Source: Hydrogenophaga sp. IBVHS1 (GTDB lineage Bacteria > Pseudomonadota > Gammaproteobacteria > Burkholderiales > Burkholderiaceae_C). From it: 64,000 bases of DNA. Shown here piece after piece: positions 31,128 through 41,991 of this stretch. The stretch covers positions 434,001-498,000 of the forward strand of contig NZ_NFUU01000001.1 in the NCBI RefSeq assembly GCF_002127265.1, in the 5' to 3' direction. The notes beneath the pieces were generated by a model that was given only the letters and a program-made list of their open reading frames with translations, ran no database searches and had not been told where the DNA came from. The translations under genes and the position numbers were made by a program. How positions within the stretch are numbered: position 1 is the first letter of the stretch; each line of letters begins with the position of its first letter.

Positions 31128-31906
31128 AGGCCCTGCACCCCGCGCGCGTGGGATTTGCCGTGCGCCGCCAGCTGGCGGACATCGGCCATGGCACCCGGCT
31201 TTTCTTCCGGCTGATCTGGCTGCTGGGTGCGGCACTGCGCCGCCCTGGCCTGGTGCGCGATCAGATCCATTTCCTTGGCAACCATTCGCTGGCCATCATT
31301 GCGGTCTCGGGGCTGTTCGTGGGCTTCGTGCTCAGCCTGCAGGGTTACTACATCCTGCAGCGCTACGGTTCGGCCGAGGCGCTGGGCATGATGGTGGCCT
31401 TGAGCCTGCTGCGCGAGTTGGGGCCCGTGGTCACGGCGCTGTTGTTCGCTGGGCGCGCGGGCACTTCGCTCACCGCCGAGATCGGTCTCATGAAGGCGGG
31501 CGAGCAGCTCAGCGCCATGGAAATGATGGCGGTGGACCCGGTGCGCCGCGTGCTGGCGCCGCGTTTCTGGGCGGGCGTTTTCACCATGCCGCTGCTGGCG
31601 GCGGTGTTCAGCGCGGTCGGCATCCTGGGCGGCTGGGTCGTTGGCGTGCTGCTCATCGGTCTGGACAGCGGCGCCTTCTGGAGCCAGATGCAGGGCGGGG
31701 TTGATGTCTGGGCCGATGTGGGCAATGGCGTCCTCAAGAGCATCGTCTTCGGTTTTGCCGTTACCTTTGTCGCGCTGCTGCAGGGCTTCGAGGCCCACCC
31801 CACGCCTGAGGGCGTGTCGCGCGCCACCACCCGCACCGTGGTGGTGGCATCGTTGAGCGTGCTGGCCCTGGACTTCGTGCTCACGGCCATGATGTTCAGC
31901 ATCTGA
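31124..31906 (+). CDS. mlaE: Mla phospholipid transport permease MlaE
   Basis: A 260-residue membrane protein with five or six hydrophobic helices and the MlaE/TGD1 family signature around [10 protein letters not shown] (about 121-130), preceded by Leu-Leu-Phe-Ala-Gly-Arg-Ala-Gly-Thr. It is the permease of the MlaFEDB complex. It is translationally coupled to mlaF by an ATGA overlap. mlaD follows after 28 bp. Confidence 0.96.
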   Translation: MKALHPARVGFAVRRQLADIGHGTRLFFRLIWLLGAALRRPGLVRDQIHFLGNHSLAIIAVSGLFVGFVLSLQGYYILQRYGSAEALGMMVALSLLRELGPVVTALLFAGRAGTSLTAEIGLMKAGEQLSAMEMMAVDPVRRVLAPRFWAGVFTMPLLAAVFSAVGILGGWVVGVLLIGLDSGAFWSQMQGGVDVWADVGNGVLKSIVFGFAVTFVALLQGFEAHPTPEGVSRATTRTVVVASLSVLALDFVLTAMMFSI

Positions 31907-31934
31907 GACGCACCCATTTCTGCGGAGAAACACC

Positions 31935-32426
31935 ATGCAAACTTCCAAAAACGACGTCTGGGTGGGCCTGTTCGTGCTCATTGGAGCGGCGGCCATCCTG
32001 TTTCTGGCGCTGCAATCGGCCAACCTGCTGAGCCTCAATTTCGAGAAGACCTACAAAGTGGTCGGCCGGTTCGACAATGCCGGCGGCGTCAAGGCCAAGG
32101 CGGCGGTCCGCAGTGCGGGCGTGCTGGTCGGGCGTGTGGAATCCATTACGTTTGATGACAAAACCTTTCAGGCCAACATCACGCTGGCGCTGGAATCCCG
32201 CTACGCTTTTCCCAAGGACAGCTCGCTCAAGATCCTGACCAGCGGCTTGCTGGGCGAGCAGTACATCGGGATCGAGCCGGGCGGGGACGAACGCAACATC
32301 GCCGATGGCGATGTGATCACCCAGACGCAGTCGGCCGTGATTCTCGAGAACCTCATCAGCCAGTTCCTGTTCAGCCGCGCCGCCGACGGCGAAAAGGATG
32401 CCGGCAAAGAGCCCGCGAAAGAATGA
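31935..32426 (+). CDS. mlaD: Mla substrate-binding MCE protein MlaD
   Basis: A 163-residue protein with one N-terminal transmembrane helix (about 9-29) and one periplasmic MCE domain (about 38-118; Arg-Phe-Asp-Asn-Ala-Gly-Gly-Val and Gly-Leu-Leu-Gly-Glu-Gln-Tyr-Ile). MlaD forms the hexameric ring that guides phospholipid to MlaE. The C-terminus is a charged Lys/Glu tail. A GCGGAGAAA Shine-Dalgarno precedes the ATG. Confidence 0.96.
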   Translation: MQTSKNDVWVGLFVLIGAAAILFLALQSANLLSLNFEKTYKVVGRFDNAGGVKAKAAVRSAGVLVGRVESITFDDKTFQANITLALESRYAFPKDSSLKILTSGLLGEQYIGIEPGGDERNIADGDVITQTQSAVILENLISQFLFSRAADGEKDAGKEPAKE

Positions 32427-32446
32427 GTCCGCCAAGGGAAAAGAAC

Positions 32447-33208
32447 ATGTCAATCCGCCATCTGGGCCGCCATCGTGCCCTTCGCACCAGCCTGCTGGTG
32501 TTGTCGCTTTCGATGCTCGGCGCTTGCGCCACCGGCCCCGATGCGAATCCGCGCGACCCGCTCGAACCCTTCAACCGGGGCGTGACCCAATTCAACGATG
32601 CGGTGGACAAGGCAGTGCTCAAACCCGTGGCCACCGTCTACCAGGACGTCACGCCGGCATTGGTGCAGACCGGCGTGGGGAATTTCTTCAGCAACCTCGG
32701 CGATCTCTGGTCCTCGGTCAACGCCGCGCTGCAGCTGCGTCCGCGCGAAGCCACCGAGAACCTGGCCCGCTTCAACCTGAACACCTTCTTTGGCCTCGGC
32801 GGCGTGCTCGACATCGCCAGCGAGGCGGGCATCCCGCGCACGCGCATCGATTTCGGTCAGACCATGGGGCGGTGGGGCGTGCCGTCGGGCCCCTACGTGG
32901 TGCTGCCTTTGCTCGGGCCGTCCTCGGCACGCGATACGGTGGGCGTGCTGGTGGACAGCCAGGGCGATTTGATGACCGGCGTCACACCTGTTTCTGCCCG
33001 GAATTCGCTGTATGCGCTGCGGGTCGTGCACACGCGCGCCAGCTTTCTGCGCGCGGGCTCAATGCTGGAGGAAGCTGCGCTGGACAAATACAGTTTCACG
33101 CGCGACCTTTACCTCAACCGGCGCCAGAGCCAGATCGACGACATGATCGACAAGGGCATCGGTCAGGGCGACGGAGGCTCGCAGGAAGATACGAAAAGCA
33201 ACGATTGA
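32447..33208 (+). CDS. mlaA: outer-membrane lipoprotein MlaA (VacJ)
   Basis: A 253-residue lipoprotein. The signal peptide ends in Leu-Gly-Ala-Cys (lipobox), then Asp-Pro-Leu-Glu-Pro-Phe-Asn-Arg, the VacJ hallmark. MlaA removes mislocalised phospholipid from the outer leaflet and hands it to MlaC. The ATG at 32447 with an AAGGGAAAAG Shine-Dalgarno is preferred over ATG 32423, which overlaps the mlaD stop; both are possible. In E. coli mlaA is unlinked, whereas here it sits inside the operon between mlaD and mlaC. Confidence 0.95.
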   Translation: MSIRHLGRHRALRTSLLVLSLSMLGACATGPDANPRDPLEPFNRGVTQFNDAVDKAVLKPVATVYQDVTPALVQTGVGNFFSNLGDLWSSVNAALQLRPREATENLARFNLNTFFGLGGVLDIASEAGIPRTRIDFGQTMGRWGVPSGPYVVLPLLGPSSARDTVGVLVDSQGDLMTGVTPVSARNSLYALRVVHTRASFLRAGSMLEEAALDKYSFTRDLYLNRRQSQIDDMIDKGIGQGDGGSQEDTKSND

Positions 33209-33293
33209 GGGGGAACCCCTTCACAATCCAGCCGCTCTGATGACGTACGCTGCCCTGTCTGCAGCAAGGCCACCGGCCTCGAAAGGAAAACTG

Positions 33294-33917
33294 ATGATGA
33301 AACGCCGATCCTGGCTCGCCGCCGTGATGATGACCGCCGCCGCGGTCTCCATGCCCGCTCTGGCCAACGACGAGGCGCCCGACGCGCTGGTCAAGCGCGT
33401 GTCCGCCGACGTGCTGGCCGCCATCAAGGCCGACCCTGCCATTCAGGCGGGTGACGTCAACCGCATCACGGCCCTGGTCGACAGCAAGATCATGCCCAAT
33501 GTGAACTTCGCCCGCATGACCTCTTCGGCCGTGGGGCGCTATTGGCGCCAGGCCACGCCGGAGCAGCAGAAGCAGCTGCAGGACGAGTTCAAGACCCTTC
33601 TGGTGCGCACCTACTCGGGCGCGCTCGGCGAGGTGAAAGACCAGACCGTGACCTACCGTCCCATGCGCTCCAAGCCGGAGGACACCGAGGTGGTGGTGCG
33701 CTCCGAGGTGCGTGGCAAGGGCGACCCGATCCAGCTCGACTACCGGATGGAAAAGACGCCCACGGGCTGGAAGATCTATGACCTGAACGTACTGGGCGTG
33801 TGGCTGGTCGAAACCTACCGCACCCAGTTCGCTCAGGAGATTGGCGCCAAAGGCATCGATGGCCTGATCGCGTCGCTGGTCCAGCGCAACAAGAGCAACA
33901 CGGCCAAGGCGAGCTGA
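33294..33917 (+). CDS. mlaC: periplasmic phospholipid shuttle MlaC
   Basis: A 207-residue soluble periplasmic protein with a Sec signal peptide (cleavage near Ala-Leu-Ala-Asn, residue 23) and the Tol-tolerance Ttg2/MlaC domain (Phe-Lys-Thr-Leu-Leu-Val-Arg-Thr-Tyr and Val-Glu-Thr-Tyr-Arg blocks). It carries lipid between MlaA and MlaD. The ATG at 33294 (of an ATGATG) follows a GAAAGGAAAA Shine-Dalgarno. An upstream start at 33240 would destroy the signal peptide. Confidence 0.95.
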   Translation: MMKRRSWLAAVMMTAAAVSMPALANDEAPDALVKRVSADVLAAIKADPAIQAGDVNRITALVDSKIMPNVNFARMTSSAVGRYWRQATPEQQKQLQDEFKTLLVRTYSGALGEVKDQTVTYRPMRSKPEDTEVVVRSEVRGKGDPIQLDYRMEKTPTGWKIYDLNVLGVWLVETYRTQFAQEIGAKGIDGLIASLVQRNKSNTAKAS

Positions 33918-33923
33918 AAGGCC

Positions 33924-34205
33924 ATGCCCGAGCACACCATGGCATTGCCCGAGCGCCTCACCCTGGAGGAGGCCGTCCCGACGCTGCAACGCCTGGACGG
34001 TCAGCTGGCGCATCAGCCAGATGGCACGGTGGTGCTCGACGCGACGTCGCTGCGTGAATTCGATTCCTCGGCTCTGGCGGTGCTGCTGGAGTTGCGCCGG
34101 CGCTTGCAGACCCGAGGCAAAGGCCTGCGCGTGGAGGGCTGGCCCCCCCGGCTGCAGGATCTCGCCGGACTCTACGGCGTGCAGGAACTGCTGGCCAGCA
34201 CCTGA
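33924..34205 (+). CDS. mlaB: MlaB, STAS-domain regulator of MlaFEDB
   Basis: A 93-residue STAS-domain protein with the conserved Asp-Ser-Ser-Ala-Leu-Ala block (about 49-54) containing the residue that contacts MlaF. MlaB stabilises and stimulates the ATPase. It is the last gene of mlaFEDACB, beginning 6 bp after mlaC. Confidence 0.92.
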   Translation: MPEHTMALPERLTLEEAVPTLQRLDGQLAHQPDGTVVLDATSLREFDSSALAVLLELRRRLQTRGKGLRVEGWPPRLQDLAGLYGVQELLAST

Positions 34206-34215
34206 AGCGGCAGCG

Positions 34216-34232
34216 CCCCGCCGCCAGCGGGG
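34216..34232 (+). other. GC-rich stem-loop after mlaB
   Basis: CCCCGC and GCGGGG enclose a 5-nt loop 10 bp after the mlaB stop. It lacks a U-run, so it is more likely an mRNA-stabilising or pausing hairpin than a complete terminator. Confidence 0.45.
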
Positions 34233-34247
34233 ATGGCGGGCGACGCA

Positions 34248-34253
34248 TAAAAT
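34248..34253 (+). promoter_or_regulatory. -10-like TAAAAT before the ABC exporter genes
   Basis: TAAAAT lies 67 bp before the proposed ATG of the ABC ATPase. No good -35 was found. It suggests a separate promoter after the Mla operon. Confidence 0.3.
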
Positions 34254-34319
34254 ACCCGGTTCCCCTCCGGCGGCCAGATGTCCTGCCCGCCGCTGGTGAA
34301 CCTTGGGTCCCGCCCCCGC

Positions 34320-35258
34320 ATGCCAGCCGTCTCCTTCCAGAACGTTTCCAAGACCTACTCGACTTCGCGCGGCGATCTGCATGCGCTGCAATCGGTGTCT
34401 TTCGACATCGAGCCCGGCGAGTTCTTTGGCCTGCTCGGACCCAATGGAGCGGGCAAAACCACGCTCATCAGCGTGCTCGCAGGGCTGGCGCGCGCCACTT
34501 CCGGGCGGGTGCTCGTGCACGGCAGCGACGTCCAGACCGACTACGCCGCCGCGCGCCGCCAGCTCGGCGTGGTGCCCCAGGAACTGGTTTTCGACCCCTT
34601 CTTCAATGTGCGCGAGGCTTTGCGCATCCAGTCGGGCTACTTTGGTATTCGCCGCAATGAGGCCTGGATCGACGAATTGCTCGAAGGACTGGGCCTGGCG
34701 GACAAGGCGGGCGCAAACATGCGCCAGCTCTCGGGCGGTATGAAGCGCCGGGTGCTGATCGCGCAGGCGCTCGTGCACAAGCCGCCCGTCATCGTGCTGG
34801 ACGAGCCCACTGCGGGCGTGGATGTGGAGCTGCGCCAGACGCTGTGGCAGTTCGTCTCCGACCTTAACAAGCGCCTGGGCAGCACGGTGCTGCTGACCAC
34901 GCACTATCTGGAAGAAGCCGAGGCGCTGTGCGGGCGCATCGCCATGCTCAAACAGGGCAGGGTGGTGGCGCTGGAGTCCACCTCCGCGCTGCTCGCGCGT
35001 GCGGCCTCGAACGTGCTTCGCTTCAAGACCGACGCCGTGTTGCCGATCGATCTCGCCGTGCAGGCGCGCATCACGGGGCGCGTGGTGCAGCTGCCGGCCA
35101 ACGACGCGCTGGCGGTCGAGCGCATCCTTGTGCGCCTGCGTGAAGTGGGTGTGTCCCCGGAGGATATCGAGATCCGCAAGGCCGATCTGGAGGACGTGTT
35201 CCTCGATCTGACGGGTGCCCACCCACGTCCCAATGCGACTTCGGAAGTGCCCGCATGA
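34320..35258 (+). CDS. ABC transporter ATP-binding protein (YadG-like)
   Basis: A 312-residue ATPase of an ABC-2 type exporter. Walker A is Gly-Pro-Asn-Gly-Ala-Gly-Lys-Thr-Thr (about 40-48), the signature is Leu-Ser-Gly-Gly-Met, and Walker B is Val-Leu-Asp-Glu-Pro-Thr followed by Ala-Gly-Val-Asp. A roughly 80-residue C-terminal accessory region follows. The substrate is unknown. I use the ATG at 34320, since an in-frame upstream start adds non-family residues. The stop overlaps the permease start (ATGA), so the pair forms one transporter. Confidence 0.9.
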   Translation: MPAVSFQNVSKTYSTSRGDLHALQSVSFDIEPGEFFGLLGPNGAGKTTLISVLAGLARATSGRVLVHGSDVQTDYAAARRQLGVVPQELVFDPFFNVREALRIQSGYFGIRRNEAWIDELLEGLGLADKAGANMRQLSGGMKRRVLIAQALVHKPPVIVLDEPTAGVDVELRQTLWQFVSDLNKRLGSTVLLTTHYLEEAEALCGRIAMLKQGRVVALESTSALLARAASNVLRFKTDAVLPIDLAVQARITGRVVQLPANDALAVERILVRLREVGVSPEDIEIRKADLEDVFLDLTGAHPRPNATSEVPA

Positions 35259-36010
35259 ACGGCTGGCAAACCCTCTTCTACAAGGAAGTGCTGCGATTCT
35301 GGAAGGTGGGTTTCCAGACCGTCGCCGCGCCGGTGATCACGGCCATTCTTTACCTCATGATCTTTGGCCATGTGCTGGAAGACCGGGTGCAGGTCTACGA
35401 CTCGGTGAGCTACACCGCTTTCCTGCTGCCCGGCCTGGTGATGATGAGCGTGTTGCAGAACGCCTTTGCCAACAGCTCGTCATCGCTGGTGCAGAGCAAG
35501 ATCATGGGCAACCTGGTGTTCCTGCTGCTCACGCCTTTGTCGCACCGCGCCTGGTTCGTCGCTTATGTCGGCTCGTCCATCGTTCGTGGCCTGGCGGTGG
35601 GCCTGGGGGTGATGGTGGTCACCTGGTGGTTTGCGCAGCCCACACTGGTGGCACCGCTGTGGATACTTGCCTTCGGTTTCATGGGCGCTGCCCTGCTCGG
35701 CGCACTGGGCTTGATCGCCGGCCTGTGGGCTGAGAAGTTCGACCAGATGGCCGCATTCCAGAACTTCATCATCGTGCCCATGACCTTCCTCTCGGGCGTG
35801 TTCTACTCAATCCATTCCCTGCCCGATTTCTGGCAGCGAGTGAGCCACCTCAACCCGTTCTTCTACATGATCGACGGCTTTCGCTATGGCTTCTTCGGCG
35901 TGAGTGACGTCTCGCCCTGGATCAGTCTGGCGCTGGTGGGCAGCGCTCTGGCGGTGGTGAGCGCCGTTGCGCTGCACCTTCTGAAAACCGGCTACAAGAT
36001 CCGACACTGA
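35255..36010 (+). CDS. ABC-2 type transporter permease (YadH-like)
   Basis: A 251-residue membrane protein with six hydrophobic helices and the ABC-2 signature near Pro-Met-Thr-Phe-Leu-Ser-Gly-Val-Phe-Tyr-Ser-Ile (about 171-182). It pairs with the preceding ATPase. The placement between mla genes and ibaG/murA is conserved in related bacteria, which hints at envelope export, but no substrate can be named. Confidence 0.9.
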   Translation: MNGWQTLFYKEVLRFWKVGFQTVAAPVITAILYLMIFGHVLEDRVQVYDSVSYTAFLLPGLVMMSVLQNAFANSSSSLVQSKIMGNLVFLLLTPLSHRAWFVAYVGSSIVRGLAVGLGVMVVTWWFAQPTLVAPLWILAFGFMGAALLGALGLIAGLWAEKFDQMAAFQNFIIVPMTFLSGVFYSIHSLPDFWQRVSHLNPFFYMIDGFRYGFFGVSDVSPWISLALVGSALAVVSAVALHLLKTGYKIRH

Positions 36011-36016
36011 ACTGAA

Positions 36017-36256
36017 ATGACCGCTGAAGAACTGCAATCCCTCATTGCCGCCGGACTGCCTTGTGAGCACATCGAAGTCACCGGCGACGGTCGCCACTGG
36101 GCGGCGGTGATTGTCTCGCCGGCGTTCGATGGCCTGCGCCTGATCAAGCGCCACCAGGCCGTCTACGGCACGCTCGGCGCGCGCATCCAGAACGACGAAG
36201 TGCACGCCCTTTCGATGAAGACCTACACGCCCGCCGAATGGGCGGCTCAACCCTGA
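36017..36256 (+). CDS. ibaG: BolA-family protein IbaG (YrbA)
   Basis: A 79-residue BolA-like protein with the characteristic His in Arg-His-Gln-Ala-Val-Tyr (about residue 47) and Gly-Asp-Gly-Arg-His-Trp. BolA proteins bind monothiol glutaredoxin [2Fe-2S] clusters. The IbaG subgroup lies between mla genes and murA in many proteobacteria, as here. It ends 13 bp before murA. Confidence 0.93.
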   Translation: MTAEELQSLIAAGLPCEHIEVTGDGRHWAAVIVSPAFDGLRLIKRHQAVYGTLGARIQNDEVHALSMKTYTPAEWAAQP

Positions 36257-36269
36257 ACGTCAGTCTCAC

Positions 36270-37546
<1,277 letters not shown>

Positions 37547-37550
<4 letters not shown>

Positions 37551-38197
37551 TTACCCTCGCCCTTTCCAAAGGCCGCATCTTCGACGAGACCCTGCCGCTG
37601 CTGCGGGCTGCCGGCATCGAGGTGCTGGAAGACCCCGAGAAGTCGCGCAAGCTGATCCTTGGCACCAGCCACCCTGGCGTGCGTGTGGTGCTGGTGCGTG
37701 CCAGCGATGTGCCCACCTATGTGGAATATGGCGGCGCCGATCTGGGCGTGACCGGCAAGGACACCCTGATCGAGCACGGCGGCCAGGGCCTTTACCAGCC
37801 GCTGGACCTGAACATCTCGCGCTGCCGCGTCAGCGTGGCGGTGCGCGCCGATTTCGACTATGCGTCGGCCGTGCGCCAGGGGTCGCGCCTGAAAGTGGCC
37901 ACCAAGTACACCTCGATTGCGCGTGAATTTTTTGCCGGCAAGGGCGTGCACGTGGACCTGATCAAGCTCTACGGCAGCATGGAGCTCGCGCCCCTCACCG
38001 GTCTGGCCGACGCCATCGTCGATCTGGTTTCCACCGGCAACACACTCAAGGCCAACCAGCTCGTGGAGGTCGAACGCATCATGGACATCAGTGCGCGCCT
38101 GGTGGTCAACCAGGCTTCGCTCAAACTCAAGCAGGCCACCATTCGCCCCATCATCGAGGCCTTCGCCAGTGCCATCGTGCCGGGAGCCAAAGCATGA
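37547..38197 (+). CDS. hisG: ATP phosphoribosyltransferase, short form
   Basis: A 216-residue catalytic subunit of the first histidine-pathway step. It lacks the C-terminal regulatory domain of the long HisG form, so it belongs to the HisG-short type, which works with HisZ. No hisZ is present in this window. The PRPP loop [13 protein letters not shown] (about 156-168) is clear. It is coupled to murA and hisD through 4-bp overlaps. Confidence 0.96.
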
Positions 38198-39585
38198 CGC
38201 TGAAGGCCGAGCCGCTGCGGCTGTCCACCGCCGACACCGATTTCGAGGCCAGATTTCAAGCCCGCCTGCACTGGTCATCCGAGACCGACGGCGCCATAGA
38301 GCAGCGCGTGGCCGACATCCTGGCCGATGTGCAGCGCCGGGGCGATGCAGCGGTGCTCGAGTACACCGAGCGTTTCGATGGACTTGTTGCTGGCGACATG
38401 GCCGAACTCGAACTCACGCAGGCGGATTTCAAAAGCGCTTTTGACGGATTGCCTGTTGCCCAGCGCGAAGCCCTGCAAGCCGCCACGCGCCGTGTGCGCA
38501 GCTACCACGAGGCGCAGAAGAAGGCGACTGGCGAGAGCTGGAGCTACCGCGACGAAGACGGCTCGCTGCTCGGCCAGAAGGTCACCCCGCTGGACCGCGT
38601 GGGCATCTACGTGCCGGGCGGCAAGGCGGCCTACCCGTCGAGCCTCATCATGAATGCCGTGCCCGCTCATGTGGCCGGCGTGCAGGACATCGTCATGGTG
38701 GTGCCCACGCCGGTGCGCGGCAGCGTGGCCACCGGTGGCAGCGGAGCCGCAACCGCCCAGCGTGGCGAACGCAACGAACTGGTGCTCGCGGCTGCGTATG
38801 TGGCCGGAGTGACGCGGGCTTTCACCATCGGCGGCGCGCAGGCGGTGGCGGCCCTGGCTTATGGCACGGCCACCGTGCCCAAGGTGGACAAGATCACCGG
38901 CCCGGGCAATGCCTACGTGGCCAGCGCCAAGAAGCGCGTGTTCGGCACCGTGGGCATCGACATGATCGCCGGCCCCAGCGAGATTCTGGTGCTGGCCGAC
39001 GGCAGCACGCCCGCCGAGTGGGTGGCCATGGACCTGTTCAGCCAGGCCGAACACGACGAACTCGCGCAGAGCATTCTGCTTTGCCCGGACGCAAACTACA
39101 TCCAGGCTGTGCAGCGCGAGATCGACCGGCTGCTGCCCACCATGCCGCGCGCGGCCATCATCGCCAGAAGTCTGAATGACCGCGGCGCGTTGATCCTCAC
39201 CCGCAGCATGGAAGAGGCTTGCGCCATCAGCAACCGCATCGCGCCCGAGCACCTCGAGGTCTCCAGCGCCGAGCCGCACCGCTGGGAACCCTTGCTCAAG
39301 CACGCGGGTGCGATTTTTCTTGGTGAGTACACCAGCGAGAGCCTGGGCGACTACTGCGCTGGCCCCAACCATGTGTTGCCCACCAGCGGCACCGCGCGCT
39401 TCTCGTCGCCATTGGGGGTGTACGACTTTCAGAAGCGCAGCAGCCTCATCGAGGTGAGTCGGGCCGGCGCGCAAGGCCTCGGAAAGATAGCGGCCGAAAT
39501 GGCCTACGGCGAAGGCCTGCAGGCGCACGCCCGCGCCGCCGAGTTGCGGCTGGACGTGGTGCCTCCGATGCGGGAGCGCCCATGA
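38194..39585 (+). CDS. hisD: histidinol dehydrogenase
   Basis: A 463-residue zinc enzyme that oxidises histidinol to histidine in two NAD-dependent steps. Family blocks include [22 protein letters not shown] and the catalytic Ala-Pro-Glu-His-Leu-Glu. A 10-15 residue Gly/Thr insertion near 180-190 precedes Gly-Glu-Arg-Asn-Glu. It overlaps both neighbours by 4 bp. Confidence 0.96.
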   Translation: MTLKAEPLRLSTADTDFEARFQARLHWSSETDGAIEQRVADILADVQRRGDAAVLEYTERFDGLVAGDMAELELTQADFKSAFDGLPVAQREALQAATRRVRSYHEAQKKATGESWSYRDEDGSLLGQKVTPLDRVGIYVPGGKAAYPSSLIMNAVPAHVAGVQDIVMVVPTPVRGSVATGGSGAATAQRGERNELVLAAAYVAGVTRAFTIGGAQAVAALAYGTATVPKVDKITGPGNAYVASAKKRVFGTVGIDMIAGPSEILVLADGSTPAEWVAMDLFSQAEHDELAQSILLCPDANYIQAVQREIDRLLPTMPRAAIIARSLNDRGALILTRSMEEACAISNRIAPEHLEVSSAEPHRWEPLLKHAGAIFLGEYTSESLGDYCAGPNHVLPTSGTARFSSPLGVYDFQKRSSLIEVSRAGAQGLGKIAAEMAYGEGLQAHARAAELRLDVVPPMRERP

Positions 39586-40670
39586 GCGTCAACCCCCTGG
39601 GCGTGATCCGCCAGGACGTGCAGTCCATGCACGCCTATGCCATTCAGGACTCGACCGGCATGGTCAAGCTCGACGCGATGGAGAACCCGTTTGCGCTGTC
39701 CTCCGCGCTGCAGGCCGAGCTGGGCGCGCGGCTGGGCGCCGTGGCCATTCACCGCTACCCCGGCGCGCGCATTGAAGAACTGAAGCAGGCCCTGGCCCGC
39801 TATGTGGATTTGCCCGAGGGCCATGCCCTGATGCTGGGCAATGGATCGGACGAACTCATCTCGTTGCTTGCCATGGGTTGCGATCTGCCCGGCGCCACCA
39901 TCCTGGCGCCTCTGCCCGGCTTCGTCATGTACGCCATGAGCGCGCAATTGCAGGGCCTGAAGTTCGTGGGCGTGCCGCTGACACCCGACTTCGAGCTCGA
40001 CGAACCCGCCATGCTCGCAGCCATGCGCGAACATCGGCCTGCCATCACCTACATCGCCTACCCCAATAATCCCACCGCCAACCTCTGGAATGCGGACACC
40101 ATTCGCCGCCTGATCGCCGAGGCGGCTGGCTTCGGCGGCCTCGTGGTGATGGACGAGGCCTACCAGCCCTTTTCCAGCCGGAGCTGGCTCGACGAGATTC
40201 GCGCCAACCCGGCCGCCAACGCGAACGTGCTGCTCATGCGCACGCTCTCCAAGTTCGGCCTGGCGGGCGTGCGCATCGGCTACCTGCTGGGCCCGCAGGC
40301 GCTGCTGCACGAGGTCGACAAGCTGCGCCCCCCCTACAACGTGAGCGTGCTCAACGCCGAATGCGCCTTGTTCGCGCTGGATCACGCTGCGGTGTTCGCC
40401 CAGCAGGCGGCGCAAATCCGGGAGCAGCGTTCGCTGCTCATCGCCGCGCTGGCCGGCATGGCGGGTGTCCATCCCTTCCCCAGTGAGGCCAACATGGTGC
40501 TGGTGCGTGTGCCCGATGCGCAACGCTGCTTCGATGGCCTCAAGTCCCAGGGCATTCTGGTGAAGAATGTTTCTAGAATGCACCCACTGCTGGCCCAATG
40601 CCTGCGGCTCACGGTGGGTACGCCGTCCGAAAATGCCCAGCTGATCCGCGCCCTCCAGACCTCCTTATGA
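39582..40670 (+). CDS. hisC: histidinol-phosphate aminotransferase
   Basis: A 362-residue fold-type I PLP aminotransferase. The PLP lysine is Lys224 in Thr-Leu-Ser-Lys-Phe-Gly-Leu-Ala-Gly, with Asn-Pro-Thr-Ala and Asp-Glu-Ala-Tyr for cofactor binding. It makes histidinol phosphate from imidazole-acetol phosphate. The length is typical and the start overlaps hisD by 4 bp. Confidence 0.96.
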   Translation: MSVNPLGVIRQDVQSMHAYAIQDSTGMVKLDAMENPFALSSALQAELGARLGAVAIHRYPGARIEELKQALARYVDLPEGHALMLGNGSDELISLLAMGCDLPGATILAPLPGFVMYAMSAQLQGLKFVGVPLTPDFELDEPAMLAAMREHRPAITYIAYPNNPTANLWNADTIRRLIAEAAGFGGLVVMDEAYQPFSSRSWLDEIRANPAANANVLLMRTLSKFGLAGVRIGYLLGPQALLHEVDKLRPPYNVSVLNAECALFALDHAAVFAQQAAQIREQRSLLIAALAGMAGVHPFPSEANMVLVRVPDAQRCFDGLKSQGILVKNVSRMHPLLAQCLRLTVGTPSENAQLIRALQTSL

Positions 40671-41287
40671 CCCAGACGCCTCTCGCCTCCAGCGTGCCCG
40701 ACCGCATCGGGCACGTGCAGCGCAACACCACAGAAACGCAGATCGGCGTGCGCGTCAACCTCGACGGCACAGGCCACGCCAGCCTGTCCACCGGCATCGG
40801 CTTTTTTGACCACATGCTCGACCAGATCGCCCGTCACGGGCTGATCGACCTGGACATCCAGGCCAAGGGCGACCTGCACATCGACGGCCACCACACGGTG
40901 GAAGACGTGGGCATCACGCTGGGCCAGGCCTTCGCCCAGGCCGTGGGCGACAAGAAGGGTATTCGCCGCTATGGTCACGCCTATGTGCCTCTGGACGAGG
41001 CGCTTTCGCGTGTGGTGATCGATTTTTCCGGTCGCCCGGGGCTGCACATGCGCGTGCCGTTCAAAAGCGGCATGGTCGGTGGCTTCGACACCCAGCTCGC
41101 CTTCGAGTTTTTCCAGGGCTTCGTCAACCACGCTGGCGTGACCCTCCACATCGACAACCTGCACGGCGAGAATGCCCACCACCAGGCCGAGACCGTTTTC
41201 AAGGCTTTCGCCCGCGCGCTGCGCATGGCCCTGGAGCGTGACCCGCGCATGGGCGACGTGATTCCCTCGACCAAAGGCTCGCTGTAA
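40667..41287 (+). CDS. hisB: imidazoleglycerol-phosphate dehydratase (monofunctional HisB)
   Basis: A 206-residue dehydratase with the His-rich manganese motifs [19 protein letters not shown] and Glu-Asn-Ala-His-His-Gln-Ala-Glu. It lacks the phosphatase domain of the E. coli fusion, so histidinol phosphatase must be encoded elsewhere. The ATG overlapping the hisC stop is preferred to an upstream frame-open start at 40598. Confidence 0.97.
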   Translation: MTQTPLASSVPDRIGHVQRNTTETQIGVRVNLDGTGHASLSTGIGFFDHMLDQIARHGLIDLDIQAKGDLHIDGHHTVEDVGITLGQAFAQAVGDKKGIRRYGHAYVPLDEALSRVVIDFSGRPGLHMRVPFKSGMVGGFDTQLAFEFFQGFVNHAGVTLHIDNLHGENAHHQAETVFKAFARALRMALERDPRMGDVIPSTKGSL

Positions 41288-41300
41288 CCACTCCCCGGCC

Positions 41301-41960
41301 ATGAAACGCAAGACAGTCGCCGTGGTGGACTACGGCAGCGGGAACCTGCGCTCGGTATCGCAGGCGGTGCAGCACGTGGCGCGTGCGGAAGATGTGGACG
41401 TGCGTGTCACATCGAACGCGCAAGAGGTGTTCGACGCCGATCGTGTGGTGCTGCCGGGTCAGGGCCACATGGGCGATTGCATGCGGGAACTCGCTGCTTC
41501 CGGCCTGCTGGCTTCCGTGCTGCATGCCGCCGCAAACAAGCCGCTTTTTGGTGTGTGCGTGGGCATGCAGATGCTGCTCGACCGCAGCGAAGAAGGGCCT
41601 ACCGATGGCCTGGGGCTGATCCCGGGCGAGGTCGTTCGCTTTCGCCTGGAGGGCCGCCTGCAGCCCGACGGCAGCCGCTTCAAGGTGCCGCAAATGGGAT
41701 GGAACCCGGTGTTTCACGAGCTCGGGCGCCCAGTGCATCCGCTCTGGAGCGGCATAGGGGAAGGCGCCTATTTTTATTTTGTGCACAGCTTCTATGCTCG
41801 GCCAGTCCAGGCCGTGCATACCGTGGGCGAAGCCGACTATGGCGACCGCTTTGCGGCTGCGATTGCTCGCGATAACATTTTTGCTACCCAGTTTCACCCC
41901 GAGAAAAGTGCCGATCAGGGTCTGGCGCTTTACCGCAATTTCCTGTCCTGGAATCCCTGA
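41301..41960 (+). CDS. hisH: imidazole glycerol phosphate synthase glutaminase subunit
   Basis: A 219-residue class I glutamine amidotransferase that supplies ammonia to HisF. The nucleophile Cys is in Gly-Val-Cys-Val-Gly-Met-Gln (about residue 89), and the His/Glu pair is in Gln-Phe-His-Pro-Glu-Lys-Ser. The N-terminal Val-Asp-Tyr-Gly-Ser-Gly-Asn is diagnostic. It starts 13 bp after hisB. Confidence 0.97.
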   Translation: MKRKTVAVVDYGSGNLRSVSQAVQHVARAEDVDVRVTSNAQEVFDADRVVLPGQGHMGDCMRELAASGLLASVLHAAANKPLFGVCVGMQMLLDRSEEGPTDGLGLIPGEVVRFRLEGRLQPDGSRFKVPQMGWNPVFHELGRPVHPLWSGIGEGAYFYFVHSFYARPVQAVHTVGEADYGDRFAAAIARDNIFATQFHPEKSADQGLALYRNFLSWNP

Positions 41961-41991
41961 GCCCTTCTGCCTTCACTGACATCACATCATC

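Noticed and set aside
33114..35222. 702-codon minus-strand open frame opposite mlaC, mlaB and the ABC ATPase
   Set aside because: Antisense to three conserved genes; composition typical of shadow frames.
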